In this document: positions 1 through 9,016 of the stretch, piece by piece | Layout of the letters: each line of letters begins with the position of its first letter | Numbering within the stretch: position 1 is the first letter of the stretch | Source: an uncultured Spirochaetales bacterium | GTDB lineage: Bacteria > Spirochaetota > Spirochaetia > Sphaerochaetales > Sphaerochaetaceae | DNA: 64,000 bases | Direction: 5' to 3' | Assembly (NCBI GenBank): GCA_949282255.1 | Contig: CASDPA010000007.1 | Location: 24,113-88,112 of the forward strand | Notes under the pieces: generated by a model | The model's input: the letters and a program-made list of their open reading frames with translations, nothing else | Database searches by the model: none | Told to the model about the DNA's origin: nothing | Program-made: the position numbers and the translations under genes

Positions 1-515
1 GTTCTGCTCTCATGAGCGAGGTAAAGGTCTTTTATCCACGGGAGTATGCGATAGGAAAATATGCCGTCTCGATGATCCGTGAGGAATTGGGAGTGTCCCT
101 TCCCGAGGATGAGGCATGCTCGATCGCTTTGCATATAACCAATGCGGAGTTCAGCACCAATCTGAACCAGATTGTCAGGATCACCAGGGCCATCGGGGAT
201 ATACGCGACATAATAACACGTGAAACAGGGCTTGATTCTTTTGACGGGGTTGCCGGCGGAGAATTCACAAGCTTTTTAAAGTTTTTTGTTTTCCGTTGCT
301 TTTCCGAGGAGATGGGCGATGTTGATGATAATGGACGGCTCATGGGGCTTGCTGAAGGTTTGGGAGACGGCTTGATCGGTGTGAGCTCGAAGATTGCCGA
401 ATATCTTGAGGAGAATACCAAAAGGAGCGTGTCCTTGATGGACAAGGCTTTTCTTGCAATAAACATATATTGGTTTGGTGAATATACGAGGAGGAACCAG
501 GATGGGACTTTTTGA
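1..515 (+). CDS. PRD-domain transcriptional antiterminator (BglG/LicT family), 5' end cut by the window
   Basis: The reading frame is open from base 3 to the TGA at 513-515, so the gene begins upstream. The visible part holds the end of one PTS regulation domain and a second complete one. It shows the typical YPxEYxIGKYAVxMI and LPEDEACSIALHI pattern, in which conserved histidines are phosphorylated by HPr or a IIB protein. The N-terminal RNA-binding domain is outside the window. Family members bind a nascent leader RNA and prevent termination when the cognate sugar is being transported. The next gene (IIA) starts inside this one at 502, so the regulator is co-transcribed with the PTS genes it probably controls. 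The RNA target would be upstream and cannot be seen. Confidence 0.88.
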   Translation, partial: SALMSEVKVFYPREYAIGKYAVSMIREELGVSLPEDEACSIALHITNAEFSTNLNQIVRITRAIGDIRDIITRETGLDSFDGVAGGEFTSFLKFFVFRCFSEEMGDVDDNGRLMGLAEGLGDGLIGVSSKIAEYLEENTKRSVSLMDKAFLAINIYWFGEYTRRNQDGTF

Positions 516-996
516 TAAGCTTTTCAAGGCTAAGAACGATGCGATCGTTCTTGGAGCTGCGGTGGATGGTGAGGCTGTTGATCTTACCGAGGTTCCCGAT
601 CCGACTTTTGGAGAGGGGATTTTGGGCAAGGGAGTGGCTATCAAACCCGTTGGAGGAACTGTTTACGCGCCTTGCGATGCTGAGGTGGATCTTATGTTTG
701 AGACGGGGCATGCCGTCAACCTGAAAGGGCCGGAGGGCTTGGAGATCCTCATCCATATCGGTCTTGAGACGATCGGACTCAAGGGAGAGGGTTTCACATG
801 TCTCAAAAAGAATGGGGACAAGGTGAAAAAGGGGGAGGCCCTGATCAATTTCGATAGGGCGCTGCTGCTTGAAAAAGGCTTTGACATTATTACCCCGATG
901 GTCATCTGCAACACCGATGAGTACGAGTCTGTGGAACGTGTTGCCAATGGATCTGTGAAAGCAGGAGATGACGTGCTTGCCATCAGGAGGAAGTGA
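502..996 (+). CDS. crr: PTS glucose-type IIA component
   Basis: This is a 164-residue single-domain IIA(Glc) protein. Residues 35-160 match the family, with the two active-site histidines at H70 (GHAVNL) and H85 (LIHIGLET). H85 is the expected phosphorylated residue. The ATG at 502 is chosen because an AGGAGG precedes it by a normal spacing; a start at 475 would add ten unlikely residues. It overlaps the antiterminator by 14 bases and is followed by Enzyme I one base after its stop. It carries phosphate from HPr to the IIB domain of the permease at 2938, which has no IIA domain of its own. Confidence 0.93.
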   Translation: MGLFDKLFKAKNDAIVLGAAVDGEAVDLTEVPDPTFGEGILGKGVAIKPVGGTVYAPCDAEVDLMFETGHAVNLKGPEGLEILIHIGLETIGLKGEGFTCLKKNGDKVKKGEALINFDRALLLEKGFDIITPMVICNTDEYESVERVANGSVKAGDDVLAIRRK

Positions 997-997
997 G

Positions 998-2614
998 ATG
1001 CTTAAGGGAACAGGCCGTCCCGTGTATTCAGGAGTGGCCATCGGAAAGATATATGTCTACAAGAAGGCCGAGACCAAGATATATGAGAAATGCTCGGACA
1101 AGGCCAAGGAATTGAAACGTTTTTCCCTCGCACGTGATGAGGCGAGGGCTCAGCTGGATGCGCTTTATGCCAAAACCAAGAGGGAAATAGGCGAAGAGCA
1201 GGCCGAGATAATCGATGTGCAGAAGATGTTTCTTGACGATCCCGATTATGTCGAAGGGATCGAGGATATGATAGGGCAGGGCTATGGGGCCGCTTTCAGC
1301 GTTCATGAGATAGGAGATGCACAGGCTTCGATGTTCGCATCCCTCGATGATGAATATATGAAGGCCAGGGCCGCTGATGTGCGCGACATAAGCGATCGGC
1401 TTGTCAGGGTGCTTTCCGGAGCTGATGTCTCTTTCAAGATGACGGAACCCGGAATCCTTTTGGCCGAGGACCTGACCCCCAGCGAGACCGTGCAGCTCGA
1501 TAAGGATAAGATTCTCGCATTTGTCACACGGCAGGGATCTTCCAACAGCCACACCGCCATTCTTGCAAGGGTCATGAACATACCTTCTCTTGTCCAGACG
1601 GATATCGACATAGATCCGAGCCTTAATGGCCGGACGATGATCATCGATGGATTTACAGGCGAGTATTACATAGATCCGGATGATGCGCTGCTTGCGAAGA
1701 TGACCGAAAAGAAGCAAAAGGCCAGGGAATACAAGGAAGCCCTTGAGAAATACAGGGGTAAGCCCTCTGTTTCAAAAACAGGCCGCAAGGTCAAGCTCTT
1801 TGCAAATATCGGCAATGTCGATGATATGAAATATGTCATCAGCGGGGACGCAGAGGGCATCGGACTTCTGAGAAGTGAGTTCCTTTATCTCGGACGTGAT
1901 GATTTTCCGACCGAGGATGAGCTGTTTGAGGCCTATAAGAAGGTGGTTGTAGGTCTGAATGGAAAAAGATGTGTTATACGGACCCTCGATATCGGTGCGG
2001 ACAAGAAGGTCGACTATTTCCACCTTGAAAAGGAGGAGAATCCCGCTCTAGGATATCGCGGCATCAGGATATGTCTTTTGCAAAAGGATATATTCCGCAC
2101 CCAGATGAGGGCCATATACCGCGCCAGCGCCTTCGGCCCTGTTTCTGTGATGTTCCCGATGATCATAAGCGTCAAGGAGGTCGAGGAGATAAAGGCTTTC
2201 TGTGCCCAGGTGATGGCTGAGCTTGCAAAGAAGAACATTCCTTTTGCCCGCGACACAGAGCTTGGAATCATGATTGAGACTCCGGCTGCGGCCATAATGT
2301 CCGACGAGCTTGCAAAGCACGTGGATTTCTTCAGCGTTGGAACAAACGATCTGACGCAGTACACGCTTGCAATCGACAGGCAGAATGCAAAGCTCGATTA
2401 TTTCTACGATGCCCATCATCCGGCGCTTTTGCGGCTTTTGGGCATGATTGCGGAAAATGCCCATAAAAATGGTATCTGGGCAGGAATCTGCGGCGAGCTT
2501 GCTGCAGACCTTTCCTTGACCGATACCTTCTTGAAGATGGGGTATGATGAACTTTCGGTATCCCCTTCCAGGATACTCGAACTTAGAAAGAACGTTATTG
2601 AAAGCGAGGTATGA
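998..2614 (+). CDS. ptsI: Phosphoenolpyruvate-protein phosphotransferase (PTS Enzyme I)
   Basis: The 538-residue protein is Enzyme I, which takes phosphate from PEP and passes it to HPr in the cytoplasm. The swivelling domain carries the phospho-histidine H185 in the GSSNSHTAILAR motif. The C-terminal PEP-binding barrel shows GIGLLRSEFLYL, the FSVGTNDLTQYTLAIDR signature and the GICGE motif with the catalytic cysteine. It is slightly shorter than the E. coli enzyme (575 residues). The ATG at 998 has an AGGAGG at 985-990. It follows IIA by one base and precedes HPr by four bases. Confidence 0.96.
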   Translation: MLKGTGRPVYSGVAIGKIYVYKKAETKIYEKCSDKAKELKRFSLARDEARAQLDALYAKTKREIGEEQAEIIDVQKMFLDDPDYVEGIEDMIGQGYGAAFSVHEIGDAQASMFASLDDEYMKARAADVRDISDRLVRVLSGADVSFKMTEPGILLAEDLTPSETVQLDKDKILAFVTRQGSSNSHTAILARVMNIPSLVQTDIDIDPSLNGRTMIIDGFTGEYYIDPDDALLAKMTEKKQKAREYKEALEKYRGKPSVSKTGRKVKLFANIGNVDDMKYVISGDAEGIGLLRSEFLYLGRDDFPTEDELFEAYKKVVVGLNGKRCVIRTLDIGADKKVDYFHLEKEENPALGYRGIRICLLQKDIFRTQMRAIYRASAFGPVSVMFPMIISVKEVEEIKAFCAQVMAELAKKNIPFARDTELGIMIETPAAAIMSDELAKHVDFFSVGTNDLTQYTLAIDRQNAKLDYFYDAHHPALLRLLGMIAENAHKNGIWAGICGELAADLSLTDTFLKMGYDELSVSPSRILELRKNVIESEV

Positions 2615-2618
2615 ATAA

Positions 2619-2876
2619 ATGAAAGAATTCAAGTATGTGATCACCGATGAGCTTGGCATCCATGCCCGTCCGGCAGGACAGCTCGTCAAGAAGGCCATGG
2701 GCTTCAAGAGCACAGTCTCAATCTCTTGTCCAAAGGGGCAGGCGGACTGCAAAAGGATCATGGCAGTCATGAAGCTTGTCGTCAAGCAGGGTGATGAGGT
2801 TGTCCTCAAGATTGAAGGTGAGGACGAGGATGCAGCGGCCAAGGAACTCGAGGAGTTCTTCAAGACCACGCTTTAA
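2619..2876 (+). CDS. ptsH: Phosphocarrier protein HPr without the regulatory serine
   Basis: This 85-residue HPr carries phosphate from Enzyme I to the IIA domain. H15 lies in the canonical GIHARPAG motif. At position 46, where Gram-positive and many other HPr proteins carry the serine phosphorylated by HPr kinase, this protein has arginine (DCKRIMAVMKL, R46). The following I47-M48 of the motif is kept, so the alignment is secure. HPr kinase control through Ser46-P is therefore not possible on this copy. The ATG follows ptsI by four bases. Confidence 0.95.
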   Translation: MKEFKYVITDELGIHARPAGQLVKKAMGFKSTVSISCPKGQADCKRIMAVMKLVVKQGDEVVLKIEGEDEDAAAKELEEFFKTTL

Positions 2877-2889
2877 TCAATTTGAAATG

Positions 2890-2912
2890 CTTTCCCTTTG
2901 TTTGTGGGAAGG
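2890..2912 (+). other. Intercistronic hairpin between ptsH and the IICB gene
   Basis: CTTTCCC at 2890-2896 pairs with GGGAAGG at 2906-2912 (7 pairs, one G-U) around a 9-base loop. There is no T run after it, so it is more likely an mRNA-stability or partial attenuation element than a full terminator. Confidence 0.4.
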
Positions 2913-2937
2913 TTAAATAATCAGGAGGGGTATTTCT

Positions 2938-4377
2938 ATGATGAAAACCTTACAGAGACTCGGAAAGTCTCTCATGTTGCCGGTGGCATGTTTGCCTGTT
3001 GCCGGTATTCTCATGGGCATCGGTTATTGGATCGACCCGTCTGGTTGGGGCGCAAACAATGTTGCAGCTCTTATCATGATCAAGGCCGGCGGCGCCCTTG
3101 TCGACAATATGGCCATCCTTTTTGCAATCGGTGTAGCTGTTGGAATGTCAAAAGATCAGGAAGGAACATCCGCACTTGCCGGTATCGTATCCTGGCTTAT
3201 GTTCCAGACCATTCTTGGTGGGGTAGCCCCTTCCATCGTTGGTAACATTTCCTGGCTTGATCCTGTTGCTTTCACAAAGGTAAACAACCAGTTCATCGGT
3301 ATTTTCTCCGGTCTCATCGGTGCTGCTTGCTACAACAGGTTCCATAAGACACAGCTTCCTGAATTCCTTGCATTCTTCAGTGGAAGAAGAAGTGTTGCCA
3401 TCATGACCGCCATCTCCACGTTGATCATCTGTATCCCGATGTTCTTCATCTGGCCGTTCATCTATGGCCTTCTTGTTGCATTCGGCGAGGCGATCATCAG
3501 CGCAGGTGCTGTCGGTGCCGGAATCTACGGCTTCTTCAACAGACTTCTTATCCCCGTCGGCCTCCATCACGCACTCAACAGCGTATTCTGGTTCGATGTT
3601 GCAGGTATAAGCGATATCGCAAGATTCTGGGGAAGCATGCCTCTTATCGAAGGTGTTACAGGAATCTACATGACCGGTTTCTTCCCTGTCATGATGTTCG
3701 GTCTTCCTGCTGCAGCTCTTGCCATGTATCTGACGGCAAAGGACAAGAACAAGAAGAACGCTGCCGGAATCCTTTTTGCAGCAGCTCTCTGCTCTTTCTT
3801 CACCGGTGTTACAGAGCCTCTTGAATTCTCGTTCATGTTCCTTGCTCCCGGTCTTTATCTTGCACATGCTCTTCTTACAGGAATCTCCGTTGCAGTCTGT
3901 GCAATGCTTCCTGTCAGAGCCGGATTCAATTTCTCTGCAGGCTTCGTAGACTGGATCCTTTCCTTCAATGCGCCTGGTGCAGAGAATCCTCTTCTCCTTC
4001 TTCCGATCGGACTTGTGTTTGGAGCAATCTACTTTGTTGTGTTCTACTTCCTCATCAAGAAGTTCAATTTCAAGACTCCTGGAAGGGAAGACGATCAGGA
4101 AGATGAGCTGAATGTCGAACTTGGAACAAGTGATTTCACAACTGTTGCCGCCATCATCCTCGAAGGTGTCGGTGGAAAGGGTAACGTCACAAGCGTGGAC
4201 AACTGCATCACACGTCTCCGCCTAGAAGTGAAGGATCGTCTGCTTGTCGATGAGAAGAAGATCAAGAGCGCAGGCATCAAGGGAATCATCCGCCCGGGAA
4301 AGACTTCCGTGCAGGTCATTATTGGGCCGAAAGTGCAGTTTGTTGCGGATGAGTTCAAGAACCTTATGAAGAAATGA
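2938..4377 (+). CDS. nagE: PTS IICB permease, N-acetylglucosamine type (NagE-like)
   Basis: The 479-residue protein has an N-terminal IIC membrane domain (about residues 1-380, roughly ten hydrophobic segments) and a C-terminal IIB domain with the phospho-cysteine in DNCITRLRLEV. It transports and phosphorylates a hexose using the IIA at 502. Stretches such as LLIPVGLHHALN, GFFPVMMFGLPAAALAMY, TGVTEPLEF and FKTPGRED match GlcNAc-type permeases better than glucose-only ones, so GlcNAc is the preferred substrate guess. Glucose or a related sugar remains possible, as no nagA or nagB lies in the window. An AGGAGGGG at 2923-2930 supports the ATG at 2938 (or the adjacent one at 2941). It is the last gene of the operon. 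Confidence 0.85.
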   Translation: MMKTLQRLGKSLMLPVACLPVAGILMGIGYWIDPSGWGANNVAALIMIKAGGALVDNMAILFAIGVAVGMSKDQEGTSALAGIVSWLMFQTILGGVAPSIVGNISWLDPVAFTKVNNQFIGIFSGLIGAACYNRFHKTQLPEFLAFFSGRRSVAIMTAISTLIICIPMFFIWPFIYGLLVAFGEAIISAGAVGAGIYGFFNRLLIPVGLHHALNSVFWFDVAGISDIARFWGSMPLIEGVTGIYMTGFFPVMMFGLPAAALAMYLTAKDKNKKNAAGILFAAALCSFFTGVTEPLEFSFMFLAPGLYLAHALLTGISVAVCAMLPVRAGFNFSAGFVDWILSFNAPGAENPLLLLPIGLVFGAIYFVVFYFLIKKFNFKTPGREDDQEDELNVELGTSDFTTVAAIILEGVGGKGNVTSVDNCITRLRLEVKDRLLVDEKKIKSAGIKGIIRPGKTSVQVIIGPKVQFVADEFKNLMKK

Positions 4378-4397
4378 GACAGATAATGTCTTTTTCG

Positions 4398-4430
4398 AGG
4401 GATCTCCTTTTGGAGATCCTTTTTTTTTTA
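4398..4430 (+). terminator. Rho-independent terminator of the PTS operon
   Basis: A perfect 8-bp stem, GGATCTCC (4400-4407) with GGAGATCC (4412-4419), encloses a TTTT loop and runs directly into about ten T residues. The stem can extend by two weaker pairs. It begins 21 bases after the IICB stop codon. Confidence 0.93.
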
Positions 4431-4453
4431 CTGATGTCGTTTATATTTATAGT

Positions 4454-5269
4454 ATGAAGAAAAGAATAGTTGGACCTCTGATTTTTGTCCTGGCAATACT
4501 TCTTGTTTCATCTTGCAGCCTTGACAATGTTTTCATATCTCCGGAAGTGACCCCTGAGTGCAAGAAGGCTGTTGCCAATATCGTTTCTTCGATTGAGGCG
4601 GTTGAACCGGTGACAATAGAGCTTACCCCGTATGAGTATGTTTATGGATTGCTCAGTACAGCTTTCAATGAATTGAAGGTGGACATATCAGATGCGGATG
4701 TTGAAAAGCTTATGGATGAGTTTTTTCCAAATCTCAAAGATAAGAACATAAAATTTTCCTATTCGTATATCGCTCCTGCCTCATGGTCCGTAATATCCGA
4801 TATCCTTTCGCTGACAACAAGGGAGGATATCGCTTATATGAACAGTTGCCTGTCACTATCTGCGAACAAGGATGCCGCTTACGGCAAGGCACTTGATGAT
4901 TTTTTCAACCTGGTGCTGTATCTTGCAGGAGATGATGTCACAGTCGCAAACGGGCTTTTCAGTGTGAAAGACGAACAGGAACTGGATCTGTCCGATTTCA
5001 TTTCCGTACAGATCGCATTCCGTTTCATATTCATCAATTCTTTCAACGCGGTTGCCGCAAGCTATGATGCATATGTGAAAGAGAATCCAGAGGCGGGCAT
5101 TGCCGGATATATGGAGAATTTCGATATAAAAAGCATCCTCCGGCAGTTTTTATCGAAGGATATCATGGATGAGGTGCTGAATTATTATACCGTGCTCTAT
5201 AGGCTATCCCCAAGCACATCCATTGTTAAGATATCGGCTTTGTCGGACCTTTTTGAGGAGGGATCATGA
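4454..5269 (+). CDS. Putative lipoprotein of unknown function
   Basis: The 271-residue product has a lipoprotein signal: MKKR, a hydrophobic stretch, then VSSC with the lipidated cysteine at C21. The mature part is mostly helical and acidic, with no motif I recognise. Its stop overlaps the start of the next gene by four bases (ATGA at 5266-5269), so it is probably translationally coupled to the outer-membrane protein downstream. A role in envelope assembly or as a partner of that protein is only an inference. Confidence 0.7.
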   Translation: MKKRIVGPLIFVLAILLVSSCSLDNVFISPEVTPECKKAVANIVSSIEAVEPVTIELTPYEYVYGLLSTAFNELKVDISDADVEKLMDEFFPNLKDKNIKFSYSYIAPASWSVISDILSLTTREDIAYMNSCLSLSANKDAAYGKALDDFFNLVLYLAGDDVTVANGLFSVKDEQELDLSDFISVQIAFRFIFINSFNAVAASYDAYVKENPEAGIAGYMENFDIKSILRQFLSKDIMDEVLNYYTVLYRLSPSTSIVKISALSDLFEEGS

Positions 5270-6468
5270 AAAAGCTTTTTGCAATCGTTGTATTATGTTT
5301 TTCCTTATCCGGACTTTTTGCATCGTATGATGTGCAGTCAAACCTTGCATTTCCGTTCGAGCGCTATGACATAAGAAAGGACGCAATGGGCGGTTCCAGG
5401 CTTGCTCTGAAGAAGACCGGCGGATCCGAAAGCGAAGGTTTTTCCCTTTTTCTTCCTTCTGTCGGTGTAAGGCTGTATAACATAAAAAACAACATCTCCT
5501 CCTTCGAGGCGGCAAAATCGGGCGATGCCGTAGCCGTTGCTTTGGGTTTTTTGAATTCCATTCCTGCCGGGTTTAAGGATTTTATGACGGTGGATGCGGG
5601 AGTGGGTATGTCCTTAAGCCCTTTGTCATTCTATTTCAACAGCAGGTTGTCGGTGATGACAGCTGGGCCGGGAAACGCCTCCAGCAGCATGTTCATAATG
5701 TATGAGGAGTCTTATGACATTTCTCTTTCACATACCTTTCACTTTAATAAGGATTGGGGGTTGTCACTCTCTTTTTCATTCAGGCCGTCCTACAGGCTCT
5801 ACAGCGCCGATTCACAAAGCCTTTCCGGTGTGAATGTATCCGATGTTTCGAATATCGTCGCAAGCTCCACCGACAGTCCTGACATAATGGCATCGCTGAG
5901 AACGCTTATTCTGGATGATGTGCCTTTTTCTTCCGGATGGGCTTTGCCGATATGCATATATTCGAGGCTGGACATGCCATATGGATTTTCAACGGCGCTG
6001 GCGCTAAACAACCTCAACGGAAATTATGAAATGGCTTACAGGGGCGGATTGCTCGCGGCAAGAGGAAAGGAAAGCGGAGCTGTCGACGAGGTGCGCTATA
6101 CGGTTGATGTCCCATTCAGCCTTGATCTTGGATTATCCTGGAGCGGATTCTGGAGCGGCTGGAAAAAAGGTCTGGCAGATCCGCATATAGCAGTGGACAT
6201 TGTCGATCTGGTTGGATTGTTAAGCGGGGACCTGGCAGAAAAAGGTGGATTGATAGACCACCTCAAGCTGGGGGCCCGGCTGGATTTCTTGTACATGTTC
6301 TCCATTGCGGCAGGTCTGGACAGGGGATATGTTTCTGCAGGATTCTCTTTCCTGTTCAAGGTCTTCGAGGTGGATCTGACATATGCTGTCAAGCCCTATG
6401 GGGCGGTGCGTTACGGCGATAGTCTCGATTACCTGGCCCTCAGGGTGGCCTTAGGGTGGGTCTCATGA
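5266..6468 (+). CDS. Putative outer-membrane beta-barrel protein
   Basis: The 400-residue protein starts with a clear signal peptide (MKKLFAIVVLCFSLSGLFA, cleavage likely after residue 19). It continues with alternating hydrophobic and polar strands rich in aromatic residues and glycine (SFYFNSRLSVM, WGLSLSFSFRPSYRLYS), ending in strand-like LALRVALGWVS. This pattern is typical of spirochaete outer-membrane barrels. No specific family could be assigned. It overlaps its neighbours by four bases on both sides, forming a three-gene unit with the lipoprotein and vsr. Confidence 0.68.
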   Translation: MKKLFAIVVLCFSLSGLFASYDVQSNLAFPFERYDIRKDAMGGSRLALKKTGGSESEGFSLFLPSVGVRLYNIKNNISSFEAAKSGDAVAVALGFLNSIPAGFKDFMTVDAGVGMSLSPLSFYFNSRLSVMTAGPGNASSSMFIMYEESYDISLSHTFHFNKDWGLSLSFSFRPSYRLYSADSQSLSGVNVSDVSNIVASSTDSPDIMASLRTLILDDVPFSSGWALPICIYSRLDMPYGFSTALALNNLNGNYEMAYRGGLLAARGKESGAVDEVRYTVDVPFSLDLGLSWSGFWSGWKKGLADPHIAVDIVDLVGLLSGDLAEKGGLIDHLKLGARLDFLYMFSIAAGLDRGYVSAGFSFLFKVFEVDLTYAVKPYGAVRYGDSLDYLALRVALGWVS

Positions 6469-6941
6469 GCGATGTTTTCGACAGGGCGACGAGATCATTG
6501 ATCATGTCGCATATCAGAGGCAAGAACACGAAGGCGGAGTTGATTGTGAGAAGGGGGCTGTTTGCTCTGGGCCGCCGTTACCGGATACATGTGAAAAAGT
6601 ATCCGGGCACTCCAGATATCGTTCTTGCAAAATACCGCGTGGTTGTTTTTGTCAACGGTTGTTTCTGGCACGGACATGAATTCTGCCACAGCGGGCGTAT
6701 ACCCTCGAGCAACACCGGATTCTGGACGGAGAAGATCATGCGGAACAAGGAGAACGACAAGAAGAACATAAACACCTTGGTTGGCATGGGTTTCAGGGTG
6801 CTGGTGATATGGGAATGCGCTTTGAAGAACAGGAACAGCCTTCCTCACCTCATCCTCAGCCTGGATGAGGAGATACGTGAGGGGAAGAACAGCTATGTAG
6901 AGTTTCCCGATCCCGAAAGTTTCGAACTGCAATCCGATTAA
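6465..6941 (+). CDS. vsr: Vsr-type very short patch repair endonuclease
   Basis: The 158-residue product matches Vsr along its whole length, including the start (DRATRSxxMSxI), the catalytic aspartate D51 in TPDIVL, the zinc/active-site block FVNGCFWHGHEFC (63-74) and the late RVLVIWECAL. Vsr nicks next to T-G mismatches that arise when 5-methylcytosine deaminates, and is normally encoded beside a Dcm-like methyltransferase. None is present here. The ATG at 6465 overlaps the preceding stop (ATGA); a GTG at 6456 is possible. The stop overlaps the convergent ppk1 stop by four bases. Confidence 0.92.
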   Translation: MSDVFDRATRSLIMSHIRGKNTKAELIVRRGLFALGRRYRIHVKKYPGTPDIVLAKYRVVVFVNGCFWHGHEFCHSGRIPSSNTGFWTEKIMRNKENDKKNINTLVGMGFRVLVIWECALKNRNSLPHLILSLDEEIREGKNSYVEFPDPESFELQSD

Positions 6942-9016
6942 AGGCTCAGGTTCCTGCCCTGGGCTTCCTTCAGGCATTCTTCTTGGCTGTCAAACGGAGC
7001 GGACAGTGATTGTACCTTGTGGTATCTCCCGTCAGAAAGAAGCCTTCTTGCCTTCACATTATCGCTGAAGATGTTGTCCATGAGGTGGTTTATCTCCGCT
7101 TTCACATCCTGATCCAGAACAGGACAGGCTATCTCGATCCTTTTGTTTATGTTCCTGGTCATAAGATCCGCAGAGCCTATGTACATCCTCTGATCATTTC
7201 CCGAAGAGAAGCTGTATATTCTCGAATGCTCCAGAAAACGTCCGACTATGCTTATGACGCTTACGTTGTCGCTTACCCCTTCGACCCCTGGAAGAAGGCA
7301 GCAGATACCGCGCACAATCAGATGCACCTTCACCCCGGCCTGGCTCGCCTCAATCAGCTTTTCTATCATACCGCGGTCGGTCAGACTGTTCATCTTCGCC
7401 CTGATAAGCCCATTCTCACCTTTTTGGATCTCCTTGTCGATTTCGGCAATCAATCCGCTTCTTAGGCTGTGTGGGGCGACAAGCAATCGTTTATAATCAT
7501 ACTCAAGGTTCAGGACAGCGAGGTTCCGGAAGAATGCCACCCCGTCTTCACCGATTTCCCTATTTGAGGTGATTATGTTGAGGTCTGTGTATTGACGGCT
7601 TGTGCTTTCGTTATAATTTCCGGTTCCGATGTGGGTGATGTAGCTGACACGCCCGTTCTTTTCCCTCACGATCGATATGATCTTGCTATGCACCTTGTAA
7701 TCACCAAGCCCGTAGAAAACGGTGCAGCCCGCCTCGCGGAGCCTTGAAGCGTTTTCAAGGTTGTTCTCCTCATCAAAACGCGCACAGAGCTCCATGACAG
7801 CAGTCACATCCTTACCGTTGTTCGCAGCTTTTATCAGAGCGCTGATTATTCCCGAATGGTCCATCAGACGGTATATGGTGATCTTTATGTTTGTTACGCT
7901 TTTATCCGTTGCCGCCTCCTGCAAGAGGTTTATCAGCGTTTCCATGCTGTCATACGGGTAGGAGAGGAAAATATCCCTTTTTTCCACCACGCTGAAAAGG
8001 TTTGCCCCTGCAAGGCTGCGCGGAACGGAGCTCTTAAATGGCTTGAAGGACAGCTTCTCCTTTTCTTCCTCACTGAAATAGTTTGAGAGAGAAAAAAGGA
8101 ATTTGTAGTCGAAATAGGTTCCGCAGTAGAAAATACGGTTCTTCTTTATTCCAAGCTGCTTTGACACATAGGATTTGATCTCCTCGCTTGGGCTGTTTGT
8201 CTCTACCCTTACCGTCGGAAGGTTGGTTCTTTCTTCGATTTTCGTCTTGATCAGCTTCGAAAAGTCGAAATTGTACTCAATGTCCGCATCCTCCATGCTC
8301 GCCTCGAAATCCGCATTCCTGGTTATTCTTATCAAAGCTTTTTCCTTGACGCTGTAGCCGGGAAACGCCAGATGTCCGAATCTGAAAAGCAGGTCCTCCG
8401 TGAGTATCAGGTGTTTTTTCTTTCCTCCGGGAATGTGGAATATCCTTTCAGCCGCAAGAGGGACCGCGACGACGCCGAACATCGAGCGTCCGTTCCTTTC
8501 CAAAAGGAGGACCATGTACGTCCTGAGATTGAAAAAGCGTATGAGAGGATGCTTCTGGTCAAGCACCAGAGGCGAAAGGCGCGGAAGCAGATAGTCTGTG
8601 AAATGCCCGAGGCACTGCTTTTCCTGTTTGATGCTCAGCTCATCCGGCTTGATGATGTTTATCCCCTTTGAATATAGCTCTGTTGCAAGGAAATTGAACG
8701 TATGGTCGGCTCTTTTGTACAGGGCGGGGTATATCTCAAGCACCGCGGAAATCTGCTCGGCCGCAGTCAGACCGGTCTTGTTATCCCTTTCTTCGGGGTT
8801 GCTCTTAGCCATGTTCTCCAGACTTCCGAGACGCACCATCGTGAATTCGTCCAGATTCGATTTGAATATGGAGAGGAATTTGCATCTTTCCAGTAGTGGA
8901 TTTGTGAGATCCATGGCCTGGTCCAAAACCCTTGAATTGAATTCAAGCCAAGAATACTCCCTGTTGATGAATGCGCCTTTTATGCATTTTTCGGCATTTC
9001 CCGTCTTAACGCCCAT
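6938..9016 (-). CDS. ppk1: Polyphosphate kinase 1
   Basis: This 692-residue protein has the full PPK1 architecture. The N-terminal domain begins INREYSWLEFNSRVLDQA. A head domain follows, then two phospholipase-D-like catalytic domains. The autophosphorylated histidine lies in VHSKIISIV, followed by THIGTGNYNESTSRQYTD. The enzyme makes inorganic polyphosphate from ATP reversibly. Its start overlaps the 3' end of the ppx gene by 11 bases, so both come from the same minus-strand message that begins with phosphofructokinase. Confidence 0.96.
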   Translation of the reverse strand: MGVKTGNAEKCIKGAFINREYSWLEFNSRVLDQAMDLTNPLLERCKFLSIFKSNLDEFTMVRLGSLENMAKSNPEERDNKTGLTAAEQISAVLEIYPALYKRADHTFNFLATELYSKGINIIKPDELSIKQEKQCLGHFTDYLLPRLSPLVLDQKHPLIRFFNLRTYMVLLLERNGRSMFGVVAVPLAAERIFHIPGGKKKHLILTEDLLFRFGHLAFPGYSVKEKALIRITRNADFEASMEDADIEYNFDFSKLIKTKIEERTNLPTVRVETNSPSEEIKSYVSKQLGIKKNRIFYCGTYFDYKFLFSLSNYFSEEEKEKLSFKPFKSSVPRSLAGANLFSVVEKRDIFLSYPYDSMETLINLLQEAATDKSVTNIKITIYRLMDHSGIISALIKAANNGKDVTAVMELCARFDEENNLENASRLREAGCTVFYGLGDYKVHSKIISIVREKNGRVSYITHIGTGNYNESTSRQYTDLNIITSNREIGEDGVAFFRNLAVLNLEYDYKRLLVAPHSLRSGLIAEIDKEIQKGENGLIRAKMNSLTDRGMIEKLIEASQAGVKVHLIVRGICCLLPGVEGVSDNVSVISIVGRFLEHSRIYSFSSGNDQRMYIGSADLMTRNINKRIEIACPVLDQDVKAEINHLMDNIFSDNVKARRLLSDGRYHKVQSLSAPFDSQEECLKEAQGRNLSL

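Noticed and set aside
340..1041. A 233-residue minus-strand reading frame across the antiterminator and IIA genes
   Set aside because: It is antisense to two clearly conserved PTS genes and has no domain.
2898..3245. A Cys/His-rich reading frame overlapping the start of the IICB gene
   Set aside because: It is a shadow of the nagE-like gene in another frame; the membrane-protein frame has clear homology and a ribosome-binding site.
7010..8671. Several plus-strand reading frames of 79-151 residues inside the ppk1 gene
   Set aside because: They lie antisense to a fully conserved PPK1 and show no start signals or recognisable domains.
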